In this document: positions 25,091 to 33,730 of the stretch, one piece after another
Layout: each line of letters opens with the position of its first letter
Position numbering within the stretch: position 1 is the stretch's first letter
Assembly (NCBI RefSeq): GCF_017916505.1
Contig: NZ_JAFMSZ010000003.1
Span: 325,083 to 389,082, forward strand
Length of the DNA stretch: 64,000 bases
Direction of reading: 5' to 3'
From: Naasia sp. SYSU D00057
Lineage (GTDB): Bacteria; Actinomycetota; Actinomycetes; Actinomycetales; Microbacteriaceae
Notes under the pieces: model-generated
Database searches by the model: none
Told to the model about the DNA's origin: nothing
The model's input: the letters and a program-made list of their open reading frames with translations, nothing else
Made by a program: the position numbers and the translations under genes

Positions 25091-26320
25091 CTAGCTGAAC
25101 GCCTCCAGCACGGGGCGCAGCTTGAGCGACGTCTCCGCGAGCTCGCGCTCCGGGTCCGAGCCGCCGACGATGCCGGCGCCCGCATACCCGGTGACCGTGC
25201 CGTCGGCGTCGACCTGGGCGCAGCGCAGCGCGACCGCCCACTCGCCGTCGCCCTTCGCGTCGACCCAGCCGACCGGACCGGCGTATCGGCCCCGGTCGAA
25301 CGGCTCCAGCGCCGCGATGCGGGACAGCGCCTCGTCGGTGGGGCTCCCGGCGACCGCCGCCGTGGGATGCAGGGCCTCGAGGAGGTCGAGCGTGCCGGTG
25401 CCGTTCGCGAGGCGGCCGTCGACGTCGCTCGCGAGGTGCCACACGTTGGGGAGCATCAGCGGGAAGGGCGCCGGGCTGGAGCGCAGCTCGCCGGCGTACG
25501 GGGCGAGCGAGGACAGGACGCTCACGACCGCGAAGTCGTGCTCGTCGAGGTCCTTCGCCGAGATGAGGAGCGCGTTCGCCTGGGCTGCGTCCGAGGCGGT
25601 GTCCGTTCCGCGGGCCGTGCTGCCGGCGAGGACCCGGGCGGCGACGCGGCCGCCTCGGGCGCGGACGAGCGTCTCGGGGCTGGCACCGACGAGCCCGTCG
25701 ACCGCGAAGGTCCAGCAGTCCGGGTAGCCGGTGGCGAGTCGGTCCAGCGCGGTGCGGAGATCGGCGCCCACCGGCAGTCGGCCCACCACGTCGCGGGAGA
25801 GCACCACCTTGCCGAGCTCGCCTCCGTCGATGTCCCCCAGCGCGGAGCGCACCGCTGCCCGGTACCCGTCCGGGGTCATGCGGCCCGCCGTGAAGCCGAC
25901 CCCGTAGCCCTCCGTCGTGAGCGGCGAGGGGGCGGCCACCTCGTCCCCGTCGTCGTCGATCCGGGTGATCCAGCCCACTCCGCCGCGGCGGCCGACGACG
26001 ACGCGGGGCACGATGAGGGCGCTGACGCTCTCGGACGACCCCGCGAACGCGAAGGCGCCGAAGGCGACGAGGCCCGTGCCGGGCAGGCCGACGGCGTCGT
26101 CGACCACCGCCCGGGCCGCGAGCTCCGTCCACGCCCGCCGGGCGTCTCGGAAGCGGTCGGGGCCGGAGAACTCGAGCCGCAGCGCCTCCCCCAGACCCAC
26201 GAAGCCGTCGCCGTCACGCAGCCAGAGCAGCGGGCGCCGGGGATCGGCGAGGGGGAGGAGGGCGTCCGGCGAGTAGGGGCTCGTCGTCACCGACAGGGTG
26301 GACGCCGGCGCGGGAAGCAC
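25091..26320 (-). CDS. menF: Isochorismate synthase
   Basis: 409 residues, chorismate-binding fold. Makes isochorismate, first step of menaquinone synthesis. Conserved regions: GELGKVVLSRDV, TFAVDGLVGASPETLV, VLAGSTARG, LISAKDLDEHDFAVVSV, ALHPTAAVAGSP and a C-terminal ALRCAQVDADGTVTGYAGAGIVGGSDPERELAET, typical of EntC/MenF. GTG start six bases after TAGGCT (26327-26332, minus strand), leaderless. Divergent from menG. No siderophore genes are nearby, so a menaquinone role is favoured. Confidence 0.9.
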   Translation of the reverse strand: MLPAPASTLSVTTSPYSPDALLPLADPRRPLLWLRDGDGFVGLGEALRLEFSGPDRFRDARRAWTELAARAVVDDAVGLPGTGLVAFGAFAFAGSSESVSALIVPRVVVGRRGGVGWITRIDDDGDEVAAPSPLTTEGYGVGFTAGRMTPDGYRAAVRSALGDIDGGELGKVVLSRDVVGRLPVGADLRTALDRLATGYPDCWTFAVDGLVGASPETLVRARGGRVAARVLAGSTARGTDTASDAAQANALLISAKDLDEHDFAVVSVLSSLAPYAGELRSSPAPFPLMLPNVWHLASDVDGRLANGTGTLDLLEALHPTAAVAGSPTDEALSRIAALEPFDRGRYAGPVGWVDAKGDGEWAVALRCAQVDADGTVTGYAGAGIVGGSDPERELAETSLKLRPVLEAFS

Positions 26321-26410
26321 CGGATCAGCCTACTGCCGCCCCCTTCTCGCCCCCCGGGAGGAGCCTGAAGGGGCAGGAGGGGGCGGAACCGCGCCCCCTA
26401 CAATTGACGC

Positions 26411-27127
26411 GTGAACCAGGCCGACCTCAGCAAGAGGGGCGCGGACGTCGCCGCGATGTTCGACAAGGTGTCGGCGCGGTACGACCGCACCAACACCGTC
26501 CTCTCGGTCGGCAACGATGTCATCTGGCGCGCGGCCACCACACGCGCCGTCGCGCCCCGCCGCGGGGAGCGCATCCTCGACCTCGCCGCGGGGACCGGCA
26601 CCTCCAGCGCCGCCCTGGCCCGGTCCGGCGCGACCGTGATCGCCGCCGACTTCTCCGAGGGCATGCTCGAGGTCGGCCGGCGACGGCAGGCGGGCGTGCG
26701 CAACCTCGAGTTCGTGCACGCGGACGCGCAGGCGCTGCCGTTCGCCGACCGCGAGTTCGACGCGGTCACCATGTCCTTCGGACTGCGCAACGTCCAGGAG
26801 CCGAAGAGGGCGCTCGCCGAGCTGTTCCGCGTCACCAAGCCGGGCGGCCGCGTCGTGATCTGCGAGTTCTCGACGCCGCCGAACGGGCTGATCCGTCGCG
26901 GCTACTCCCTCTATCTGAAGCGGGTGCTGCCGATGGTGTCCAAGGTCACCAGCTCGAACGCACCCGCCTACGACTACCTCGGCGACTCCATCCTCGACTG
27001 GCCGGACCAGCGCACGCTCAGCGGCTGGATCCGGGATGCCGGCTACGCGGACGTCACCTACCGCAACCTCACCGCCGGCATCGTCGCCCTGCACCGCGGC
27101 CGGCGGCCGGCCACGGCAGGCCGGTGA
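26411..27127 (+). CDS. menG: Demethylmenaquinone methyltransferase
   Basis: 238 residues, UbiE family. Last step of menaquinone synthesis, using SAM. Motifs: FDKVSARYDRTNTVLSVG, SAM loop ILDLAAGTGTSS, ADAQALPFADREFDAVTMSFGLRNV, and KPGGRVVICEFSTP. GTG start six bases after TACAAT (26399-26404), leaderless. Its stop overlaps the start of the polyprenyl synthase gene (GTGA), implying coupling of chain synthesis and final methylation. Confidence 0.95.
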   Translation: MNQADLSKRGADVAAMFDKVSARYDRTNTVLSVGNDVIWRAATTRAVAPRRGERILDLAAGTGTSSAALARSGATVIAADFSEGMLEVGRRRQAGVRNLEFVHADAQALPFADREFDAVTMSFGLRNVQEPKRALAELFRVTKPGGRVVICEFSTPPNGLIRRGYSLYLKRVLPMVSKVTSSNAPAYDYLGDSILDWPDQRTLSGWIRDAGYADVTYRNLTAGIVALHRGRRPATAGR

Positions 27128-28185
27128 GCCCCGCAGTGCCGGTCGCGCGGCGCAGCAAGGCGCTCTCCTCGCAGATCGGCTTGACCGAGCGCATCTTCAC
27201 CAACGCCGAGGACCGCGCCACCGCCGCCGCCATCGAGCGGGGTCTCGAGCAGGTCGAGGCGGGCATCCTCCGCGAGGTGTCCTTCGCCGACAGTGTCGCC
27301 GACGTCGCCACCCGCTACCTGCTGTCCGCGGGCGGCAAGCGGGTGCGGCCGATGCTCACCCTGCTCACCGCACAGCTCGGCGAGGGCATCATCCCCGACG
27401 TGCTGACCGCCGCGGAGGCCGTCGAGATCACGCACCTCGCCTCGCTGTACCACGACGACGTCATGGACGAGGCGGAGCAGCGACGCGGAGTGCCGACCGC
27501 GCAGGCCGTGTGGGGCAACTCCGTCGCGATCCTCACCGGTGACCTCCTCTTCGCCCGCGCGAGCAACCTCATCGCGGGTCTCGGCGACCGGGCCATCCGG
27601 CTGCAGGCGGGCACCTTCGAACGCCTCGTCCTCGGTCAGCTGCACGAGACCGTCGGTCCGCAGCCCGGCGACGACCCCGTCGAGCACTACCTGCAGGTGC
27701 TGTCCGACAAGACCGGCTCCCTCATCTCCGCAGCCGCCCAGCTCGGCGTCGTCTTCTCGAACGCCCCGCGCGAGTACGAGGAGCCCGTGATGCTCTTCGG
27801 CGAGCGGATCGGCGTCGCCTTCCAGCTGGTCGACGACGTGCTCGACCTCTCGCCCCGCTCCGAGGAGACCGGCAAGCTCGCCGGCACCGACCTGCGCGCC
27901 GGTGTGCCGACCCTGCCGCTGCTGCACCTGCGCCGCCAGGCCGAGCAGGACGGCGCGGCAGCCGCGCTGCTCGCGCGCATCGAGGCCGGCATCGCGACCC
28001 CCGGCTCTTCCGACCTGGCTGCGGCCATCGAGGAGCTCCGCAGGCACGAGGCGACGGCGATCACGCTCGCCGAGTCGCACCGCTGGGCCGAGAGCGCCGT
28101 GGCGGCGATCCAGCCGCTGCCGGAGGGCACTGTCAAGAAGGCGCTCACGCGCTTCGCGGACGTGATGGTCGAGCGGTCCAGCTGA
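27124..28185 (+). CDS. Polyprenyl diphosphate synthase (menaquinone side chain)
   Basis: 353 residues, trans-prenyltransferase. First Asp-rich motif SLYHDDVMDEA near 115, second QLVDDVLDLS near 240, plus GGKRVRPMLTLL near 62 and GDLLFARA. Elongates FPP/GGPP with isopentenyl diphosphate to give the quinone tail (hepta- to decaprenyl; chain length not readable). The operon with menG supports a quinone role. Confidence 0.92.
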   Translation: MSPAVPVARRSKALSSQIGLTERIFTNAEDRATAAAIERGLEQVEAGILREVSFADSVADVATRYLLSAGGKRVRPMLTLLTAQLGEGIIPDVLTAAEAVEITHLASLYHDDVMDEAEQRRGVPTAQAVWGNSVAILTGDLLFARASNLIAGLGDRAIRLQAGTFERLVLGQLHETVGPQPGDDPVEHYLQVLSDKTGSLISAAAQLGVVFSNAPREYEEPVMLFGERIGVAFQLVDDVLDLSPRSEETGKLAGTDLRAGVPTLPLLHLRRQAEQDGAAAALLARIEAGIATPGSSDLAAAIEELRRHEATAITLAESHRWAESAVAAIQPLPEGTVKKALTRFADVMVERSS

Positions 28186-28218
28186 CCCGGCCGCGACAAC
28201 ACAAGTGAGGAACAATCC

Positions 28219-29568
28219 ATGACCAAGCTTCGGCTGGCCATCATCGGCGCGGGTCCCGCAGGGATCTACGCCGCCGACCTCGTCCGGAAGGCCGAGCGCA
28301 GCTTCGACGTGTCGATCGACCTGTTCGAGCGTCTCCCCGCCCCCTACGGCCTCGTCCGCTACGGCGTGGCGCCCGACCACCCCCGCATCAAGGGCATCAT
28401 CTCGGCCCTGCGCGAGGTGCTCGACCGGGGCGACATCCGCTTCTTCGGCAACGTCGAGTACGGCGTCGACATCACGCTCGACGACCTCAAGCACCACTAC
28501 AACGCCGTCATCTTCGCGACCGGCTCGACGCGGGATGCGTCGCTCGACATCCCCGGCATCGACCTTCCCGGCTCCTACGGCGCCGCCGACTTCGTGTCCT
28601 GGTACGACGGGCACCCGGACGTGCCGCGCGAGTGGCCGCTCGAGGCGAAGGAGGTCGCCGTCATCGGCAACGGCAACGTCGCGCTCGACGTGGCCCGCAT
28701 CCTCGCGAAGCACCCCGACGACCTGCTGCCGACCGAGATCCCCGACAACGTGTACGACGGCCTCAAGGCGTCGCCGGTCACGGACGTGCACGTCTTCGGC
28801 CGCCGCGGACCCGCGCAGGTGAAGTTCACCCCGCTCGAGCTCCGCGAGCTGGGCGAGATCCGCGACGTCGACATGATCGTGCACGACGAGGACTTCGACT
28901 ACGACGAGGCGTCCAAGAACGCGATCGCCACCAACAAGCAGGTGCTCGTCATCGACCGCGTGCTGCAGCAGTGGCGCAAGCGCGAGGTCGGCAAGGCCAG
29001 CCGGCGGCTGCACCTGCACTGGTACGCGAAGCCGCTCGAGATCGTCGGGAACGGCCGCGTCGAGGCGTTCCGCTGGGAGCGCACCGAGCCGGACGGCGAG
29101 GGCGGCGTCCGCGGCACGGGGGAGATCCGCGAGGTGCCGGTGCAGGCCGTGTACCGTGCGGTCGGCTACTTCGGCTCCCCGCTGCCCGAGGTCCCGTTCG
29201 ACGAGCGCCGCGGCGTCATCCCGAACCGGGAGGGCCAGGTGCTCGACGACGCCGACGAGCCGGTGAACGGCGTCTACGCCACCGGGTGGATCAAGCGCGG
29301 GCCGGTGGGCCTCATCGGCCACACGAAGAGCGACGCCATGGAGACGCTGGGCCACGTGCTGTCGGACCAGGCGAACTGGTGGACGCCTGAGGACCCGGCC
29401 GAGGAGTCGGTGCCCGCGCTGCTCGAGGCCCGCGGCGTCCCGTACACCACCATCGACGGCTGGCACCGCCTGGACGCCCACGAGCTCTCGCTCGGCGAGG
29501 CGGTCGGCCGCACCCGCATCAAGGTCGTCCCGCGCGACGACATGACGCGGATCTCGCGCGCCTCCTGA
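28219..29568 (+). CDS. FAD-dependent ferredoxin/adrenodoxin-type NADP reductase (FprA-like)
   Basis: 449 residues. FAD-binding Rossmann motif IIGAGPAGIYAADLV at the N-terminus, the adrenodoxin-reductase signature PYGLVRYGVAPDHPRIKG, NADPH motif VIGNGNVALDVARIL near 150, FGRRGPAQVKFTPLELREL and the C-terminal YATGWIKRGPVGLIGHTKSDA. Moves electrons between NADPH and a ferredoxin, for example for cytochromes P450 or Fe-S assembly. GTGAGGAA ribosome site upstream. The repeat array begins 27 bases after its stop. Confidence 0.93.
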   Translation: MTKLRLAIIGAGPAGIYAADLVRKAERSFDVSIDLFERLPAPYGLVRYGVAPDHPRIKGIISALREVLDRGDIRFFGNVEYGVDITLDDLKHHYNAVIFATGSTRDASLDIPGIDLPGSYGAADFVSWYDGHPDVPREWPLEAKEVAVIGNGNVALDVARILAKHPDDLLPTEIPDNVYDGLKASPVTDVHVFGRRGPAQVKFTPLELRELGEIRDVDMIVHDEDFDYDEASKNAIATNKQVLVIDRVLQQWRKREVGKASRRLHLHWYAKPLEIVGNGRVEAFRWERTEPDGEGGVRGTGEIREVPVQAVYRAVGYFGSPLPEVPFDERRGVIPNREGQVLDDADEPVNGVYATGWIKRGPVGLIGHTKSDAMETLGHVLSDQANWWTPEDPAEESVPALLEARGVPYTTIDGWHRLDAHELSLGEAVGRTRIKVVPRDDMTRISRAS

Positions 29569-29594
29569 CGGCGGCCGCGGGTTCGGGCTTGGGG

Positions 29595-30164
29595 TTCAGC
29601 AGCAACTTCGGGCGGATTCAGCAGGAACGGCGGGCGGGTTCAGCAGGAGCCGGGGGCGGGTTCAGCAGGAACGGAAGGGCTCCAGCAGGCACGCCGCGAG
29701 GGTTCAGCAGGAACAGAGGGGCTCCAGCAGGCAAATCCGGGCCACTTCTGCCTGCTGAAGCGCCTGCCTGCCTGCTGAACGCCGGGCCGTTGCTGCTGCA
29801 GGACTGATGAGCGGCGGATCGGCCCGTTTCTTGCCGACCGCTGCCGATGCCGGCAGCTTCAGCAGGAACGGAGTGGCTTCAGCAGGCGAATCCGGGCCAC
29901 TTCTGCCTGCTGAAGCGCCTGCCTGCCTGCTGAACGCCGGGCCGTTGCCGCTGCAGGACTGATGAGCGGCGGATCGGCCCTGTCCTCGTGTCCTCGCCGA
30001 CCCCTGCCGATGCCGATAGCTTCAGCAGGAACGAAGCGGTACCAGCAGGCGAAACCGGCTGAGTTCTGCCTGCTGAAGCGCCTCCGTGCCTGCTGAGCCC
30101 CGCAGCGTGCCTGCTGAGCCCCACCGCGGCGTACCTGCTGAACCCGTGCGGCGTTCCTGCTGAA
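29595..30164. repeat. Dense TTCAGCAGG / CCTGCTGAA repeat array, element E
   Basis: Between convergent fprA-like and cardiolipin synthase genes. Exact TTCAGCAGG occurs seven times (29617, 29639, 29661, 29703, 29858, 29878, 30021) and its exact inverse CCTGCTGAA seven times (29751, 29771, 29906, 29926, 30069, 30134, 30156), plus about six one-mismatch copies. A 123-base unit (29703-29825) is duplicated at 29858-29980 with five differences; a degenerate third unit starts near 30021. No credible ORF fills the region. Spacing is irregular and no CRISPR-like unique spacers are present. Function unknown. Confidence 0.9.
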
Positions 30165-30208
30165 CCCGGCCCTGCCTCCTCCTGGGCGGAGGGAAGGACG
30201 CCCGCCGC

Positions 30209-31672
30209 CTACTGCAGCGCCGAGGTGAGCCGCGCGAGGTTGTCGACGACCGAGCCGACGGGGTGGCGCTCGTCCCACTCCTCGAGGGTGAGGCGGCGGC
30301 TGGCTCGGCGGTAGTCGTCCTCGAGCCGGCGGAGCTGCTGCACGAAGTCGCGGCCGCGCACCATGAGGGACAGCTCCACGTTGAGGCTGAACGAGCGGAT
30401 GTCCATGTTGCTCGAGCCGATCACCGCCACCTCCTCGTCGATCGTGAAGTGCTTGGCGTGCAGGATGGTGGGCCGCCGGTACATCCAGATGACGACGCCG
30501 GCCTCGAGCAGCGTCCGGTAGTACGAGCGCTGCGCGTGGTAGACGAGGAACTGGTCGCCGATCTCGGACACGAACAGCTCGACGTGGATGCCGCGCTGCA
30601 CGGCGGTCGTGATCGCGTAGAGCATCGACTCGTCGGGCACGAAGTACGGCGACGTGATGATGATGCGCTCCTGCGCGTAGTAGAGCAGGGCGTTGAAGAG
30701 GCGCAGGTTGTTCTCGCCCTCGAAGCCCGGCCCGCTCGGCACCACCTGGCAGTCGAGCATGTGCGCGGCGATCTGGTCGTCCATCGCCTCCGTCTCCCGC
30801 ACGAGCAGCTCGCCGGTCTCGCCGAACCAGTCGCTGATGAAGATCGCGTTGATGCCGGCCACGATGGGGCCGCGCAGGCGCGTCATCAGGTCCTTCCACT
30901 GCAGGTGCCGGCGCCGGTTGATCCACCGGTTGTAGCTGCGGTCGATCATGTTCTGCGAGCCCATGTAGGCGACCGTGCCGTCGACGACGAGGAGCTTGCG
31001 GTGGTTGCGCAGGTCGGGCCGCTGCCAGCGGCCCTTCAGCGGCTGCACCGGCAGCAGCAGGCGCCACTCGACGCCGGACCGCTTCAGGCGGCGGATCGTC
31101 TTCCGGTAGCCGGGGTACTGCAGCGACGCGACGTGATCGAGCAGCACGCGCACCGTGACGCCGCGCTTCACGGCCGCCTCGAGGGCCGCGAAGAACGGCT
31201 CGGTCGTCGGGTCCGAGGAGAGGATGTAGAACTGCGCGTGCACGTAGCGGCGCGCGCGGCCCACCTCGTCCGCCATCGCGCGGATCGACTCGTCGTAGTC
31301 GGGCAGCAGCGTGGCGCTGTTGCCGCCGACGAGCGGCATCGAGCCGAGCGTGCGGTTGAGCTCGGCCACCGACTCCAGCCACGGCGGCCAGGTGGGCGTC
31401 TTGTTGACGCGGTCCATGCCCTCGGTGGTGCCCCGGATGATCCGGTCGATCTCCTTCTGCCGCTCGCGCCGCTTCTGCGGCAGGTGCGGGCTGCCGATGA
31501 GCAGGAACAGGATGAGCCCGACGTAGGGCAGGAAGAGCACGAGGAGCAGCCACGCGGTGGCCGAGGTCGGCTTCCGGTTGCGCGGGATGATGATCACCGC
31601 CCCGATGCGGATGATCAGGTCGACGACGATCAGGAAGATGGTGACCGCCAGAGTGGCACTGGCGGTGTTCAT
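30209..31672 (-). CDS. cls: Cardiolipin synthase
   Basis: 487 residues. Two N-terminal membrane helices with a PLDc_N domain (NRKPTSATAWLLLVLFLPYVGLILFLLIGS), then two phospholipase D repeats with HKD motifs: HRKLLVVDGTVAYMGSQN near 222 and HAKHFTIDEEVAVIGSSN near 402. Condenses two phosphatidylglycerol molecules to cardiolipin at the membrane. Downstream of yajQ on the same strand. Ends next to the repeat array. Confidence 0.93.
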   Translation of the reverse strand: MNTASATLAVTIFLIVVDLIIRIGAVIIIPRNRKPTSATAWLLLVLFLPYVGLILFLLIGSPHLPQKRRERQKEIDRIIRGTTEGMDRVNKTPTWPPWLESVAELNRTLGSMPLVGGNSATLLPDYDESIRAMADEVGRARRYVHAQFYILSSDPTTEPFFAALEAAVKRGVTVRVLLDHVASLQYPGYRKTIRRLKRSGVEWRLLLPVQPLKGRWQRPDLRNHRKLLVVDGTVAYMGSQNMIDRSYNRWINRRRHLQWKDLMTRLRGPIVAGINAIFISDWFGETGELLVRETEAMDDQIAAHMLDCQVVPSGPGFEGENNLRLFNALLYYAQERIIITSPYFVPDESMLYAITTAVQRGIHVELFVSEIGDQFLVYHAQRSYYRTLLEAGVVIWMYRRPTILHAKHFTIDEEVAVIGSSNMDIRSFSLNVELSLMVRGRDFVQQLRRLEDDYRRASRRLTLEEWDERHPVGSVVDNLARLTSALQ

Positions 31673-31741
31673 GCCCGCGAGTCTATCCGCGCTGATGCGG
31701 CGGCACTTTCACGTCTTCGGGGGGTGCCAGGCGGCGACAAG

Positions 31742-31772
31742 GCGGGCTGATCCGGCGTTCCCGGACCCGCCG
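31742..31772 (-). terminator. Hairpin after yajQ
   Basis: GGCGGG/CCCGCC outer and TCCGG/CCGGA inner stems with a four-base bulge and CGTTC loop, between the yajQ stop and the cardiolipin synthase start on the minus strand. Confidence 0.4.
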
Positions 31773-31803
31773 AGGCGGCCTGGATGAGCAGATCCGGCCC
31801 GGT

Positions 31804-32292
31804 TCAGCGGAAGTTGACGAACTGCAGGTCGACGTCGAGGTCGGCGCCCTTGAGGAGCGCGATCGTCGACTGCAGGTCGTCGCGGCTCTTCGACTGCACG
31901 CGCAGCTCGTCGCCCTGGATCTGGCTCTTGACGCTCTTCGGCGCCTCGTCGCGGATGATCTTGCCGATCTTCTTCGCGTGCTCCTGGTCGATGCCCTGCT
32001 TGAGCTTCACGACGATCCGGTACTCGCGTCCGCTCGCCTGGGGCTCGCCGGCGTCGAGGCTCTTCAGGGAGATGCCGCGCTTGATGATCTTCGACTGGAG
32101 GACGTCGAGCACGGCCTTGGCCCGCTCCTCGCTGTTGGCCTTGATGAGGATGTCCTCGCCTGTCCACTCCACGGACGCGTCGGTGCCCTTGAAGTCGTAG
32201 CGCTGCTCGACCTCCTTGCGCGCCTGGTTGAGGGCGTTGTCGGCCTCCTGCCGGTCGACCTTGCTGACGATGTCGAACGAGGAATCTGCCAT
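31804..32292 (-). CDS. YajQ-family nucleotide-binding protein
   Basis: 162 residues, normal length. [21 protein letters not shown] at the N-terminus, then [13 protein letters not shown] and [32 protein letters not shown], which are diagnostic of YajQ (DUF520). Some homologues bind c-di-GMP or nucleotides and act as regulators or chaperones; the target here is unknown. Confidence 0.93.
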   Translation of the reverse strand: MADSSFDIVSKVDRQEADNALNQARKEVEQRYDFKGTDASVEWTGEDILIKANSEERAKAVLDVLQSKIIKRGISLKSLDAGEPQASGREYRIVVKLKQGIDQEHAKKIGKIIRDEAPKSVKSQIQGDELRVQSKSRDDLQSTIALLKGADLDVDLQFVNFR

Positions 32293-32400
32293 GCAGTCAT
32301 GGTAGCCAGCGGCCCGCGCCGAGGCGGACGGCCATTGTCCCGAGGCAGGCGCCGGGTGCATCATGGCCGCATTCGGCGGGGGGTGGAAGGACGCGCGACC

Positions 32401-33072
32401 ATGCCGGAACCCGACGACACCCCGCCGCCCTACCGCGCCCAGCTGCTCGCCACCGAGCACTGGAGCCTGCTCGCCTCCCGCAGCACCACGCAGAGCGAGG
32501 TGCTGGTGCGCATCAACATGTTCCTCACGCTGGTCTCCGCGGGACTCGTGAGTCTCGCCCTCGTGGGTCAGGCGATGGGGTTCAGCGACATGTTCCGGCT
32601 GTTCGCGATCATCGTGCTCGCGTTCATCTGCATCGTCGGGCTGCTGACCCAGATCCGCGTCCTCAACGTCGGCTCGGAGGACCTCATGTACGTCCTCGCC
32701 ATGAACCGGCTGCGCGGGGCGTACCTCGACCTCGACCCGGGCGTCGAGCCCTACCTGATGGCGTCGCCCTACGACGACTACGAGGGGATGGGCCGCACCT
32801 ACTTCTTCCTCGGCCCCAGGTCGTCGTTCAGCCAGCTGGCGGGCAGCAGCATGATGTTCATCATCGTGGTCGTCTCGATGCTGCTCGGGCTCCTCGGCAG
32901 CGTCCTCACCTCGGCCCTCGGCGCCCCGATGTGGCTGGCGATCACGATCGGGCTCGTGGTCGGGCTTCTCCACCTCCTCGCCGCGATGGCGACGGGCGGT
33001 CGCCAGTTCTTCTCGTTCTGGCGCACCTACCGCCCCCTCAGGTCGACACCCACCACCGAGGAGCAGCAGTGA
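32401..33072 (+). CDS. Four-helix membrane protein of unknown function
   Basis: 224 residues. A polar N-terminus ([25 protein letters not shown]) precedes two membrane helices (about 38-58 and 65-83), a 65-residue cytoplasmic segment ([25 protein letters not shown]...), and two more helices (150-170, 176-197). The layout, an amphipathic helix followed by two helix pairs, resembles uncharacterised actinobacterial membrane proteins. No enzymatic motif. GTG of the next gene overlaps its stop, so the two are cotranslated. Confidence 0.65.
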   Translation: MPEPDDTPPPYRAQLLATEHWSLLASRSTTQSEVLVRINMFLTLVSAGLVSLALVGQAMGFSDMFRLFAIIVLAFICIVGLLTQIRVLNVGSEDLMYVLAMNRLRGAYLDLDPGVEPYLMASPYDDYEGMGRTYFFLGPRSSFSQLAGSSMMFIIVVVSMLLGLLGSVLTSALGAPMWLAITIGLVVGLLHLLAAMATGGRQFFSFWRTYRPLRSTPTTEEQQ

Positions 33073-33443
33073 ACGCCGTCGCGCAGATCCTCGCCGTCGT
33101 CCTCGGGCTGATGCTGATCGCGGTCGGCATCCTCGAGTCGTTCTTCTACCGGAACCCGCGCCTGTTCCCGATCTTCCGGATCCGGCCCGACGACCAGCGG
33201 GCGGTGCGGCTGTGGGTCATCAACCAGGGCTTCTACAACATGACGTACGGCGTCGGGGCGCTCGTCGGCGTGATCCTCGCCAACACCGGACAGGAGGCCG
33301 TCGGGCGGGCACTCGTGCTGTTCGTCGCCGCCGCCCACGTGGTGCTCGGCATCGTTCTCGTGGTGAGCGAGCCGAAGCTGTGGCGAGGAGCGGTCGGGCA
33401 GGCGGGAGTGGCCGCGGCGACGCTGGTGGCGACGCTGCTGTAG
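33069..33443 (+). CDS. DUF1304 membrane protein
   Basis: 124 residues with four membrane helices. [32 protein letters not shown] and [26 protein letters not shown] are the DUF1304 signatures (YNxxLAxG-like and final GAxxQ). Function unknown. Coupled to the upstream membrane-protein gene; a bidirectional hairpin follows. Confidence 0.82.
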   Translation: MNAVAQILAVVLGLMLIAVGILESFFYRNPRLFPIFRIRPDDQRAVRLWVINQGFYNMTYGVGALVGVILANTGQEAVGRALVLFVAAAHVVLGIVLVVSEPKLWRGAVGQAGVAAATLVATLL

Positions 33444-33474
33444 GCCCCCGAGGTGGACGGGCCCGGGAACGAAA

Positions 33475-33502
33475 GAGGACCGCCCCTCGCGGGACGGTCC
33501 TC
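33475..33502. terminator. Bidirectional hairpin between the DUF1304 gene and tRNA-Tyr
   Basis: GAGGACCG and CGGTCCTC pair around a 12-base loop with AAC/GTT-type flanks, and sits downstream of both the plus-strand DUF1304 gene and the minus-strand tRNA-Tyr. TCTTCG follows on one strand and TTTCGTT on the other. Confidence 0.65.
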
Positions 33503-33512
33503 TTCGTTGCGG

Positions 33513-33594
33513 TGGCGAGTGAGGGATTCGAACCCCCGAAGGCTATGCCGGCTGATTTACAGTCAGATCCCTTTGGCCGCTTGGGTAACTCGCC
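33513..33594 (-). tRNA. tRNA-Tyr (GTA)
   Basis: 82 bases on the minus strand. Acceptor GGCGAGT pairs with ACTCGCC, discriminator A, anticodon loop CTGTAAA with GTA anticodon, long variable arm, and GGTTCGAATCC T-loop. The CCA end is not encoded in full. Confidence 0.95.
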
Positions 33595-33730
33595 AGGCTG
33601 CTCCGGCCCGATCGTGCGAACTGACCGGAGGCGCTGGACAAGGATACAAGTCGCCGCGACCGTCGCGAAATCGCCGCCGTCGTCCGCCCCGGAACGCGCG
33701 CCGCCCCGCCGGGAGCGATTGGATGGACGC

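Noticed and set aside
27058-29481. An 807-codon open frame on the minus strand opposite the polyprenyl synthase and fprA-like genes
   Set aside because: Two well-recognised genes lie on the other strand and its composition is a high-GC shadow; no ribosome site or domain.
29589-29807. Short ORFs inside the TTCAGCAGG array
   Set aside because: Their products simply translate the repeat (Gly/Phe/Ser/Arg-rich) and each is interrupted when the repeat changes orientation; no start signals.
29595-30164. CRISPR array
   Set aside because: Repeats are nine bases, occur in both orientations and have irregular spacing without unique spacers; no cas genes in the window.
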